Source of the DNA: Tigriopus japonicus
Lineage: Eukaryota > Arthropoda > Copepoda > Harpacticoida > Harpacticidae
Assembly (NCBI GenBank): GCA_010645155.1
Contig: CM021312.1
Span: forward strand, 10,162,919-10,226,918
Direction: 5' to 3'
Length of the DNA: 64,000 bases
Shown here: positions 37,954 to 49,992 of the stretch, one piece after another
Layout: each line of letters begins with the position of its first letter
Position numbering within the stretch: position 1 is the first letter of the stretch
Made by a program: the position numbers and the translations under genes
The notes under the pieces: model-generated
The model's input: the letters and a program-made list of their open reading frames with translations, nothing else
Database searches by the model: none
What the model was told of the DNA's origin: nothing

Positions 37954-39624
37954 AATCCGGCCCGATATCAGCGATTGTTTATTGCCACGTTAGGAGCAAA
38001 ATAGTGCGGCAACCCTGGGCACGCACGAGCATTACGCCGAGTAATCAGGTTTAAGATGTAAGTGGCACCTCTGTGTAGCAAGTCGTTGAAACTAGTTAGG
38101 TTGTAATGGTAGCCTCTAGACCCGAGCAGGGTGGGATAATTCAAAAATTTGTTGTTCACCTAGACTAATTTGAGCCTCTTGTGGAATGGTTACGCTCTTG
38201 GACGAATGGTTCATGAATATTTTTAAGACCATTGAGCCCTGAAAGAGGAATTCCGTGTTAGTGTACGTAAGAGAAATTCAAACTCGTTTGAGCTAAGGAG
38301 ATATCAACAACTGCCTATGCATATAAACAATCTCAGCTCTGAAGATGTTGAGGAGATGCTTGATATTGATTACAAAGTGTTTTATGATGTACTGACATGA
38401 AAATCCTCCACTATCAGCCCTGCCTAGTCGTGGACTATTTGCGTTGGACATGGCCATGAAGACCTATATCCAACACCAACGAAGAAGAAGCAGGATCTCG
38501 CCAGAGTTAATATCTTTGTCAGCATTCCTCAAAAGTCCAATTCGCTGTTATTTTGACAGATTTAAGACTGAGACTCAGCACAAGGGTGACTGCATTTCAA
38601 AGAGCACCCAAGTGGTGACAAATGGGAAAGGAGTGCACGATTATTTATTACAAGAATCCGGTCCACAGGGAGGAAGAAGAAGACGAAAAAACGAATCTTG
38701 GTTCATGATTTTTATGATCGTCAATCCAATATTCCAACGCAGACAGGCGAGTTGGTTGGACTTGGAGAGTTGCTATCACCATCATCATCATAATCATTAT
38801 CCATACACCAGAGCTCTTTTTTTTATGCCCCGAGGGAAATTTTTAAAACGAGCCGAGTCAGCCCAGAAATCAAAGCCAAACATTGGGATGATTGACCATC
38901 TCTCAGGGTAAGTGGCTCGTGACTGGCTTTAATCTAATCGAGATCCTGGCCACAATCCGTGATCAATCCAATCTCTGGCGACCATTTTGTACACTTTTTC
39001 CCATGTGGGATGAACCTTGGCCAGGATTAGACAAGAATTTGGAGGCGAGCAACCTCATGAAGGGGGAATAACATTTGTCTTTAGGTGCTAAATAAGCATG
39101 ATCAAGAGGTCAAATACCTGATAATAGCCGACGAAAGACGAGACTCCGGACAATGCTGGGACAAAGAGGTACTAATTTTATGGAGCGGTTGCCCCTAGCC
39201 AACCAGCCAAATATCGCTACAACGGCCACAACCAGTCGGCAATCACCTCAAAGGGGGAAAGGAGAGGAATGGTTGAACGACTTGAAGACAACTCAGTGCC
39301 CTTTGAATTCTAATCGGGTCGATGAGATTGCTCATTGTCAAAACATTCCTCAAGTGATTTCACTTTGGAATCAGAAGAAAAGGACAAGCTTGAATTTCGT
39401 TGAGTAGAACTTGTCCCTCCGAGATAATTAAACAATGAAGTCTCCTCCTGATTAGTCAGCACACAGTTTTGGCCTGATTGGCCGACGACTCATTCAGGCT
39501 AAATTAATTAATGAATGAAGGAGGAGCTGCGAGCTTCAAGATCCATCCCAAGTCTCCAAAAGTCCAGAGCTCGAGAAGACAAACGTTAAACCAATGAGAG
39601 ATATTGACGGCGGAGAAGTCTTTC

Positions 39625-39630
39625 TTTATT
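39625..39630 (-). terminator. Candidate polyA signal of the ems gene
   Basis: TTTATT on the + strand gives AATAAA on the minus strand, about 590 bases beyond the stop codon of the homeobox gene. Confidence 0.45.
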
Positions 39631-40222
39631 CAGGATGCACAATAAATGGCTAAGAAGACATAATGGTGATTACATTCTATGGAAAGATAACGTTGGCATA
39701 AGACGGCTCTCTTCTCGATTTGCGACTCACAATTGTGCTCATTGTGTTTGTGTGGATATTTTTTGAGTGGGGCAAGATTGGACTTGCTTCCGGCTGCAGC
39801 ATGGACCAGGTCTCACTTTTTGGCAGATTAACCTCAAGTCCATCCAGAGAACCATCGGACTTAACCCGGCCTTGTTGGCGGGTCATAAAGATCGGTGTCT
39901 TCGGTGATTGCACCCTTTGAAGACCCAAAGATGTCTCTGACAATAAATATATGCTATACAATAGACACGAAAAGTGAAGCGAGAAGGATGAATTCAAACT
40001 GGTAGAAGAGCGAGAATATGCAGAACCGTTTTGGTAGCGATTGAAGAACGACAAGGATGAGAACGAGGTTGTTGAATAAAACACGACGATGAGGAAATCT
40101 TTTTAGGATGAACGGGGGAAGACAAGACACTGATGCGAAGAACTTTCGGGTGTCGTGAAATTAATTAGAAACGAGATAAAAAGCCGGACTTGGTCGCACT
40201 CCACTTTACTTTCATTTCATAT

Positions 40223-43200
40223 TTAGGAATCACAGTCTATCTCCTCTTCATCCGACATTTCCTCCTCTTCATAATGGGTGAGCGAGAAATCTGTCCCGCT
40301 CATTTGAGGCGGTGGCGGCCCTGAGCGAAAAGCGCCTCCACTGCCGCCAGCGCTCACGGTTCCATTGGCACTGCCGCTTCCCGTTCCTCCGCCATTGCCG
40401 CCACTATCAACAGCTGATCCTCCGCCATTGCTGCTACTGTTGGCGCTATTCGAGCCGGATTTCGAACCATGCTGCATTTGCTCTTGTTCTTGTTGTTCAC
40501 GTTTGTGCTTTGTTCGGCGATTTTGGAACCAAACTTTTACCTGGAACGTAGTTAGAAAGATAGTCCAATGTTAGAATAGGATGTGGATAATTGTTTCGCT
40601 GTTTGTTTAAAAAACGTCAACAGCTGTCTCACAATCGGGATGAATATAATTATCAAATCAACTCCTAATTACCTGACAGCTTTATTGTAACAAGTTAAGG
40701 AGAGGGGAAATTATTACTTTTTGTGAATACACGGGCTTACAATAGCTGTCTTCTAGAGGCAACACAATTTATTATTCATTAATGAACTGAGGCCAACACA
40801 CTTGTTCTCTCCCAGTTCGTTGTGCTTGACACTCCGTATGTACATCTATCAAGATCACTATTAACACACTATCTAATCACTAGATCTCCCCTTAATTCCC
40901 TCAATACTAAGCACTTTAATCTATCTATGTTTCATCTACCTAAAAAATACAACCAACGTTCGTTGCAAAGTGAATGGGACCCAAGAATTCCGCCTTGCAG
41001 AGCACCAGAAGCCACAAAAATGCTGGAGAGACAATAAATTGCACCAAAATTGACACCAATTGACAAGAAAGGAAGGTCAAAACAAGCTCTTTTTATCTTT
41101 GGAAATTTGTCTTCCTTAAATCAGGAGGGTCAAGCAGATCTTGAGTGACTCTTTGGACCTCTAGACAAGTGCCATCGTGGTTGGTGAGCATAAGCAGTGG
41201 TTCGGACACCAAAATACTCGTGGAAAACCACCCGTTGGATTGTCAACCAAAGAACGTAAAGAACCATTCCTTGACCACTATCTTAGTTGACCCTAAGACC
41301 AGTTTTTTGGTCAGACAGACTCGCTAACTGACTGACGAGTCCGAAACCAGTCCTCTTTTTAGCTGATCCTTTTGAAGCGAGGGGTGTGGAGATGAGCACG
41401 TTGTATACCACACATGTTTAATTGGCTCATTGTGCAGAAATTGGACGTTTGTTATCGTCTCCATCGATCGATGTTCTCACATATTTCCTGATCTGGATAC
41501 ATGATGTGCCTCCAAGTACCACTGGTAGTAGTACTTCTATCAATGATGTGGCTGTCATTATTCATTAATTTCACCAATCTCGTCGTGAATCTTTTTTGGA
41601 ATTCCGAGTCTCAACCAGATTTGGAGGTTGGCGCTAATGAGAGAAAGGAATTCATTTCTTTTGTACTTAATATTCAGCTCAGTCTCTCAATTCCCTAGCC
41701 CCAAGAATCTCCTCAATTGGACTTCTGTTCAGGGATACAAAGAAAACGAAACGACAAACCCTCACGCCAGATCCTATCACCCTCATGGACCATTATTACA
41801 GGAGTATTATTCCAAAACTCCACAACCCTCAGAGATGACTTCATGGCTAGCGACTCAAACTCGCTAGGGTTTGGTTTGGCAGCAGAGACGTGATTTGTGA
41901 TTTAGTCCACTGCATTACGACAAAGCAATCGTCGCCATCGTCCCATGGTAAATCGGAGTTTATCATCCAATCACGGAACAGAGGACGCTCTTGGGATTAG
42001 CCTTCTCTCTCTCTTATTCTCTGTTCGCTTTGAATTGAGTAGGGGTTTCAGTTCAGCACATGAGAAGGGGAACAGAAAGAGGAGGAGGAGAGGAGAATAT
42101 GAAGAATCGTATGGGGAGAGAGTTGAGAGCTCGATAATCCTCGGTGACAACCACGGCTAGCTTGTAAATAATGGAGCAGCCCAACGACTCTTGTGTGAGG
42201 TGTTTCACAGTGAATGTCCCCCAATCAAGGGTTTGGCATCATCCTATTAGACGGTCGAGACCAGGTTTCGTTGAGGTCCACCAACGCCTCAAGGGCTTTA
42301 ACACTTTTTTCGCCATGAAGCTCCTTGAGTAAACATGGGGTTTTGATCCGAAAAGTGGATGGATGGCCCTACCATGTGCACATATGAGGTATCTTGCCTT
42401 GTCGTTCTGGATGGATCAGATGAACAAGCTGGTCGTCGTCATCATCATCATCATGATATGGCCCCCTAATTGAGGCTCTTTATAAATTCAATTGCAACGT
42501 TAACAAGTTGACATGCCAAGTTTGAGGAGCAGACACGCTAGCGTGATCAAGGAGAGATCTTCGAGCTTCTTTGTACGTGAAATTGCCCAATCTTTGTTGT
42601 TTATTTGGCATGGTCCGACTTGAACATGAAAAAAAAATTCTAGGGTCCACCGGTAGACCTCCCCCTTCAATTGTCGAACGAGGAGTCAAGACTCTTTGAC
42701 CCACAAATTCTCTCTTTTTTGGAAGGGATACTTGACAGCTCTTTAAAAAACTTGATGCTGCATTTAATGCTAACTGATGATTACTTGGACATGATGTAGT
42801 TACTAAATTGATGTAATTGGTTAATTGTTGCGCTATTGAGGGCTAAGAGAAGCTTTGAAGCTCCCTAAGTAAACATGGCCCCAAATTTTTACAGGTCATG
42901 CCATAATATTCATGACAAAATGCTACCAGAAAATCACTGTATGTTCAAGTAGACGCAAACTATTTCCAACTTTTGGCGTTGCAATCGTCGTTAGAATCTG
43001 TTATTTTGCGTGATTTGCTAAAAGCGGAAAATGTGAAATTGAGACTGCCGAGTAAAAGAGGGGGAGATTGGCTCATTCATCAAGCCAATGGTAACTTGAG
43101 TTCATTGTGCAAAATGTGTTTGGCCCTTTTCCTTTTGGCTAGTCTGCTCGAATCGAGCTAAACTAGCATGCAATGGCTTAATTCGATGTCAGACTGAGAA

Positions 43201-46200
43201 TTAATAGACTAGAGTTGCGCATTAAGGCGGCGATCTGGCTGATTGTCGTATATTAATTAATGTCTTGCCAAACTTGTGGTTCCTAGAGCTAACTCGAAGA
43301 CCAGTTTCAGAAGCCCTGATCCATTTTTTTGCAACTCATTCTAATGACAACGTTGGATTTGTGTCGCAAAGGCAGCGGAGGAAACGGATCCCGATCATAA
43401 ATTCAAGTGACATGGCGAATTACTAAATGGAAAAATCTACAAAATGTTTATTATGGCTCTCAAAAAACGGCCTGACTATGCAGGTTTCTTGGAAATTGAT
43501 TTGCTCATTTGGAACTGCTTAACGATCCACCACATTCGAGCACTTTCGGCTGGCCCTCTGATTTGCGGAAACATTGAAATTTACTTATTATAGAGTCGGA
43601 TCGTACGTATGTACTTCGAAAGAAAAGGCTCCAATCTCGTTTTGACCAGCTATTCTTGCTTATGGGATAATAAAGAGTTGTGAGGGGTTCCAAAACATGC
43701 GAGAAATGGACCGAAATGCAAATCAGAGTTTGGCCAGCCATGGCGAGTGTGTGCCGGCGTTTCGACGAAAAAGGTCGAAATAACAGAGGCTTGAACCAAA
43801 AACCAAGCCTAAATACCTAACATTAGCCAAGGTGGAGGGGCCAGATTACCACTCTCTTCTTCAACGCCACAACCAAAAGCCAAAAACGAACCAGCCAACT
43901 CGAGTTTGGTTCGTACCATGCAATAAGGAGTGAAGTTCGCTCTCAAACTGAGAGCTCCGACGACCTCAGGAATGGAATCAAGATGAGAAGTTACTTGCGA
44001 ACAGAAACGCCACCAACTACTGAACAAGACCAGGGAAAGCTCGAACCCTGACAATCATAATTGGTCTTTAAACACGTTTCCCGATTCGAGGTTGAAAAAT
44101 AGGGCAAATCGTGTAATTCCTCTCAAGAACAAAGAACATCTCCATCAGCGAGGAATCGAATCACGTGATGAAACCCAAACCACGTGTCTGGACTCGCCTC
44201 TCCAGCGTCTCGAGTATTCCCTTATGTACCGACAGATACCCCAGTTCCCTTGGCTGCTGTTCTCTTTGGACGCCGCTGATTCTCATGAATTTCAAATTTT
44301 TAACCCAGCTTGTTGGGATAGGTACACCACTTCTTCTGCTACTACTACCACCACTAAACCCAAGACGCCTTTGATATGAAAGTGTGTACGTTCTATCGCC
44401 TCGTTCACGTTCTTGGCCGTATGAGCGTGTGATGACTGGGTTGGTTGACCATGGTTGGTTGGATTGGGCATTCACATTCGCTTGATATCTTTGTTCCTCT
44501 ATCAAAACTTTCAAGTTTCAATCAAGCAAGTTCGGCCATTTCAACATGATGAGCGAATGGTCAATGGTGGTTGGCGAAGACAAGTAAATTTGGCTTCCAA
44601 AGCGACATGGTGATTGGGGATCTTGAGTTGGGAGCCAATTCCAAGAGCCTACTTGAAATTCAGCAGGTCAGATAACTGGATAATTAGAAGCCAATAGAGC
44701 AGGGCCGATGGCCAAGACTGCGAGAGCTCACATTAGCAGCTCTTTTGCATTCAATTTTTCACGTTTCCAGAACGAATTCCTCCACTGACAAGCCACACCC
44801 CTCCTCTCCCTATTTCCCCTTCCTTCCTTCAATTCACAGAGACAGGGACGTCGTCCTCGAGATATATTCATTCCTACGACACCCTCCTCAAATTGGGGGC
44901 ACCTCAGATTGAGGAATTTTATGAGGCTAATTTACTAAGTTGACAAGTTGAGCGTAGGTGTCGTTTACAAGTTGGAGTGTAGGTTGGTGCCTAGAAAGAG
45001 CAGCCAACGAACGAACGAACGAAAAGGAGGCACCCAAGAATCGTGACTCTCAGCCAATGAGTGTGAGTTGGGGTGCAGGCAAGCAAGCCACAGAGATGGA
45101 GGGAGGCTCATTAAATTAAGCCTTATTTTGTTCATCTAGTTGAAATTAGGTTGTATAAACCTGAGCTTGGCTGTTTTTTTGTGTGAGTGTGTGTGTGTCT
45201 GGCAATAGGGAATGAGAGGAGCTCGTCTAGCTAAAGAGAGTAATTCAAGCCAGGTGTGTAGGTGGACTAAGAGAGGAACGAGGTAGCGATCTCGAGATGA
45301 CGGCACTAACCCCATTAACAGCGTGTCTCATCCGCTGAATCCGGGTGAAAGATCGCATATTTGATGAACGAGTGTAATACTATAAAGGCTTGGACTTACT
45401 TGAGTTTCTGACAAATTGAGATGCTTCGCCAGTTCCTTCCGCTCAGCCCCGACCACGTATTGGTTCTTCTCAAACGCTTGCTCCAATTTAAGTAACTGAC
45501 TAGGACTGAATGCAGTTCGGATTCGCTTTGGTTTGCGGAATGGTAACAAGAACTCCGGGAGATGAGGACCTGGAAGTGGAAAAGGGAGGATTGGGCTTGA
45601 TTGAATTTAATTTTGCCGGTTTGGCAGACCAAGAGAAGTTGAATCAAGATTGTTTCATGGATAATTCCCATATTTATACATGAACTGCCGTACTCCGTCT
45701 AGTTGCGTGAGTAACACGAGATCGGGCTTGTTTTCTCGATGTTATCGGGATTTATTCCGAAAAAAAACGGACAATTGTCCTGTGTTGGAATAATAAAAGA
45801 TATTAACCACCACGTTGCCCCATTGCTTTGATTACCCTCATGAATTGGTACTTCATCATTTGCATTAAGGAGTCGTCGTCTGTAGTAGTTGCCTCCATAA
45901 GTTGACGGCGAACTCTTTCGATCAGAATGAGGCCATTATTTCAACAGAAAATATTAACTGCCATATCAGATCGTTTGCAACTATAATTGGTATACCGCTG
46001 GGCGCCCAACCAACCAACCAACCAACCAACCAACCAACCAACCAACCAACCAACCAACTAGCCAACCAACCAACCAACCAACCAACCAATCTCGTCAGAA
46101 GGCAAGCCAGGCGTCAAGTCAGCCCAAGCAAAGACTACAATCTGCCTTTTCAGCCTGATTTCCGCCCACGAGCACTGATCATTGACTTAACCAATGATTT

Positions 46201-49089
46201 ATGGCCTGGGGTAGATTGGCGTTCTAATACAGCTACTAATGTGTTCCTTTCCTTTTGCAAAGTTGTGTCGAAGTAACTAAGTAAGTAGTGCAAGAAATTG
46301 GAAACATTTGTTTTTCTGAACTCACTACGCTAAAAGTGTGAACAAAAAGTGGACTAATTATTGGACAAAATGTTTCATCATCCAGCTTGTTGAACAAGAG
46401 GGCAACGATTTCCGAGTTAGAACGAGGATTCTAATTTGAACTCTGGGTCAAGATCGGGGTCAATGGAGAATTTCACACCTTATCAAATTCTCGTTTCACA
46501 TGGGAACGGAACTGAAGAACAATTGGAGGTGCTCTCGAGGATTTTGAGTCAACGTGAAACACGAGAATTAAGAAAAATCATTACAAAGAAACATAAATCA
46601 ATGGAGACTAATGAATTCAGTTTCCACAAGAATTCCACGAATCTACGGGAAAATAGATATCCTTTTTTCTAGCCCATGCTAACCCTCAGAAACCTCTGGC
46701 TGTTGGTTGTCATCCTCATACTAAGAGCTCGTGGCAGGTCTTGAGCGATAAATTTTGAATTTTAATTTGTCGGTCAACCAACTAAGAGTTCTGGGAATGC
46801 GATCTCTTCCAAGGGTCTCAACTCCAAAGGGAGTGAACCTGTAGTACAGCTACCTCTACCCACGGATAAGCTGGCAGATTCAGGACATACTACGAGTGTT
46901 CAAGTAGGCAGGAAATTAGCCCGAACCAATTAACTCGGTCAATCAAGCGGATTTGAACTCCACAGTTGGGCATGATGTGCATTCCCAATGAGTGGCTATT
47001 CTGTCTTTCACCTTAACTACAATGAACCGTGAAGAGCAAGGATCTAGGGCTAAGGGGTTCTTCTTTTAATACTGTAAAGAAACTTTGAGGAAAACATACG
47101 AAAATGGAAAATGAAGAGCTCTCATTAGCAGACAAAATCTGGAGGATTGAAGCTTGAACACTTGTTCCATCTTCGGCTTATTAAGGATTGTTTCCATTTA
47201 ATCACTAATAGGGTCATGTTTTTCGAAGAGTACAATGAGAAACGATGTGGAATCGTCCTCCCAACTAGCACAAAGAATGACGGGTTCACCCTGGAAATAG
47301 TCTGGTTCACAGAGATTATCTTTGGTCATGGACGGTGAATTTGGGGAGGTCAAGAAACAAAAGTTGACAGTTGGGAGTCAAAAGGTATAGAGGGCTTTGT
47401 CACGGCAATTTGCTAAACGTTGGTTGTGCCACCAGGGGGTAAAGAGAAAACTCCCGACTTTTAAAGGATTCCGTCCAAGATCTGATGAAAGAAAGCTGTT
47501 GTTGAGGATTCCTCCTCCAGATTCCGTGCCCCGATTAGCGCTCAATATCCAAGTGAGTCCGAGATTACCAAATAGTTTGTGTCTCCCTTGGTGCTGCTGC
47601 ATGAGCTTAAGTCCAATCTTGGGACAAATGGTCATTGTGACATTGGAAAGTGGCTAAAATTACACGAATTGTAGGTCTTTGGCGTTGGCTGCTCTCCAGG
47701 GGGTCTTGACTCTGGTCAAGCACCCAAAGGTGTTTGTTCTCGTTAGCTTTTGCACTTGAAAAATAAGCGACTTGTCCGTTCGTTCGATTTTGTTATTGTC
47801 GAACGGTGGAAGTCCATTATGGACCCCGTGCTTGGGGACAATAAGCCTGTCCAAGTGAGCTTTTGTGGAGACACTTCATGACGCTCCTTTGTCTAAAATT
47901 TGACTGTGAAATACGGTGCGTTCCTGTTTAAGTGGTCCCCAAGAAGTTGTTCATTTTGGAGCGGAAGTGACGGATACTTAACTGTACAAGACATGTCTGA
48001 TTGGAATTTCATCCATCTAGATTAGGACATCCCAAGGGATTTCATGAACTACACCAGGGTCGATTAAATACATCCAGATTCTAGGTATTAACAATAAATC
48101 ATTCTTCAGTTCAGTGGGACAGCTAATTGAGGGTTTTTAACCAGAACGCGTCATTACGACGATCAAATGAAAAGAAGGATTCTTGTCTCTGGAACGGATT
48201 TCTAATTCTTTTCCCATTGCAACTACAATCTGGGTGTGCAAAGACATTTTCCCGACAAACAAATCGATCACTTACCTCCAGGGAATCTGTTTCGAGTAAG
48301 AAACCATGGATACAGCGGATATTCTCGTGGTATCGGCTGCCCCATTTGGGGTGGACCTCCCCCGCCTCCAAGAAACATTGGAGGTATGGAGTGGGGTCGA
48401 GGAAGACCCATCAGACTGGCGGCTGCGGCTGGGCTTAGGTGATTTGGTAGATTTGGATGCAGGGGGTGTCCATGCGACATGGAAGAAGGTATTGAAACCG
48501 GGGTCGACATTCCCCCGGGCATCGAGCATGGTGGAGATTTTCCCTCGCCACTTCGATCATAGATGGCCTTTAAGTGGGCAAGCTGCTCTAGGTATGACTG
48601 TGACAATGGTAACCCAGGGAATCCTGTGGCCAAATCGCGTAGATTCGAACCAGGATGCATCGACGGGATAGGTCTCACCAAGGATGGCGAAGTTGGCGGT
48701 GACCCACTATTGCTTAACCGATTCAATGAGGAGGAAGATTGTGGGGAGGGAGATTGACGATCGGGATCAATCAGGGGACTTCGAGATCGGCTCCGACTCT
48801 GTCGATCATGCTCATGATGGTGACGGTGGTGGTGATGATGATGATGATGGGGGTGGTCATCTTCGGCCGGAGAAAATGGCCGGTGAACCCGGGTGTCGCC
48901 CGAGGGCGGACTTCTGTCTTTGATTCTGAGATCTGTCGGGGTAAGGGTCAACGAGTCCTTGAGTCTGGACTCGGAATTAAAATTGCCAGTCTTGGCTCCC
49001 ACAATCGAGTCTATGGAGAAGCCCAACGACTTGCTCGATTTGACTACTGAGGACGGAAATACAGACATGGTTTCCGCAGCTAGAGTCAT
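40223..49089 (-). CDS. ems: Empty-spiracles/Emx-type homeobox transcription factor
   Basis: Exons (minus strand): 49089-48276, 45569-45400, 40540-40223. The spliced CDS is 1302 bases, 433 residues. The start ATG at 49089 has an in-frame TAG 12 bases upstream. Residues 24-31 (FSIDSIVG) form an engrailed-homology-1 type repressor motif, as in Emx proteins. A His-rich run lies at about 79-94, and YPWF (260-263) is the hexapeptide-like motif just before the homeodomain. The homeodomain (285-344) contains the Emx/ems signatures [16 protein letters not shown] and [14 protein letters not shown] plus [11 protein letters not shown], with Gln at position 50. The tail after it is Gln-rich, then Gly/Ser/Asn-rich, and ends acidic (DEEEIDCDS). 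Ems/Emx proteins bind DNA in the nucleus and pattern the anterior head and brain. The intron between homeodomain residues 44 and 45 is a known homeobox intron site. The sister gene E5 is the alternative assignment. Confidence 0.93.
40541..45399 (-). other. ems intron 2 (4.9 kb), splits the homeodomain
   Basis: Splice sites are CAA/GTAAGT (donor) and TTCCAG/GTAAAA (acceptor). Contents: a purine-rich stretch near 42060-42130, a GAAC microsatellite around 45007-45022, and a TG run at about 45180-45200. No recognisable coding sequence. Confidence 0.6.
45400..45531 (-). other. Homeodomain, N-terminal 44 residues (helices 1-2)
   Basis: Exon 2 carries the N-terminal arm (KPKRIRTAF) and helices 1 and 2 through LNLSETQ. 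It is followed by donor GTAAGT on the minus strand. The remaining 16 residues, including recognition helix 3, are in exon 3 at 40540-40493. Confidence 0.9.
45570..48275 (-). other. ems intron 1 (2.7 kb)
   Basis: Donor GGAG/GTAAGTG and acceptor CTTCCAG on the minus strand. It contains the (CCAA)n microsatellite at 46006-46089. Short ORFs across it show no motif or codon bias. Confidence 0.6.
46006..46089. repeat. (CCAA)n microsatellite, 84 bp
   Basis: About 21 CCAA units with one interruption (CTAGCC near 46058). It lies in ems intron 1. It reads through as QPTN repeats on the + strand but is not coding. Confidence 0.95.
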
Positions 49090-49983
49090 TGCTGATATCT
49101 ACGTCGAGCTTCCAAGCATATCAAAGGCTTCTTCCTCTTTCAACTCACACGGATTACGAACAAGATCAATACGAGATGAACACTATTAACAACTTATGTC
49201 TTCGTCTTGATCCTCGTTGTCGACTTTTCTTTGGCACTAGATGAGGAACTTGTCTTAATCCCTTGTTGTGACAGTTTCCAATGTGGAGCACTCAAAAAGT
49301 AGTGGAACTGCGCGAGTCCAATTTCACTCCAAGTGTTCGTCTCACTCACACACAATATAGGAACAGACTGTGGGATTGAGATGAGAGATCACATCCAATA
49401 GGCTGTTGACTGGCCCGCAACAAAAACGATACTAATGTTTGCTAATAAGGCGTGCAAGATGCCGGGAACTCGGGAAAGATCATCCCAAACCTTGAGATAT
49501 CTCTCCAACTCGAGTGACAACGCACCAACTCACCAGCTCCTCTCCACGCCTCCGTCTACAAAAGAAGGAAGAGAGAATAAAATCCCTCCACTCTCGCACT
49601 TGCTAAGCAAGCTCTGCACACACACTCACTGCCTTATGCTTCTCTCGCCGCCGAGAAATCCCATCAAGCGCCCATTACTATTGATCTGGTGATGTTCCTT
49701 CTCGAACAAGAGCCCTGTAAATGAGCCTATTAAGCGCTGAACCGGCTTGAACCGCGTTCCCAACTTTCGGCATTTGGCCGTATCGCCACTGCCGCCGGAA
49801 TCGCTCCTCGGGATTGGTGGCGATCGTCGAAAGGAGGAGCTAACGCACGCTCATTATCAGCTGAACGCTCCTTCTTGCGGCAAAGAACGCACGCCGGGGA
49901 ATTGAGAGGAACGAACGGGGAGGAGAAGTAGTGCGGTTTGCTCATGAGCAGACTTGGTCATTGTAAACAGCGAACCTGGCCGA
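49090..49983 (-). other. Probable ems 5' UTR and promoter-proximal region
   Basis: No ORF continues the ems frame upstream because of the TAG 12 bases before the ATG. The region shows no other gene. An intron in the 5' UTR cannot be ruled out. Confidence 0.35.
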
Positions 49984-49992
49984 TTTTATATA
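49984..49992 (-). promoter_or_regulatory. Candidate TATA box upstream of ems
   Basis: The minus strand reads TATATAAAA followed by GC-rich sequence, about 0.9 kb upstream of the ems ATG. Transcription would start near 49960 and give a long 5' UTR of about 870 bases if unspliced. This is suggestive only. Confidence 0.35.

Larger units (their letters stand above)
23157..39624. other. 16.5-kb intergenic region without a supportable gene
   Basis: All open frames here are short, lack recognisable motifs and lack repeating codon bias. Visible contents are CT-rich sequence near 23.2-23.6 kb, a GGAY microsatellite at about 25738-25782, a tRNA-like SINE remnant (26168-26346), a purine tract at about 29443-29490, an inverted repeat at 34116-34146, a CCAA microsatellite near 35229-35246, and a second tRNA-like remnant (37870-37953). 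Several ATTAATTA-type homeodomain core sites occur, as expected by chance or in a developmental control region. Confidence 0.5.

Noticed and set aside
38444..38911. 155-codon + strand ORF with a His run
   Set aside because: No domain, no codon bias; the His run comes from a CAT microsatellite.
39677..40084. 135-codon minus-strand ORF
   Set aside because: It lies in the ems 3' UTR, between the stop codon and the candidate polyA signal, and shows no motif.
46006..46089. ORF with QPTN repeats
   Set aside because: It is the translation of a CCAA microsatellite inside an ems intron.
48651..48675. GATTCGAACC resembling a tRNA B box
   Set aside because: It lies within ems exon 1 coding sequence and no A box or stems surround it.
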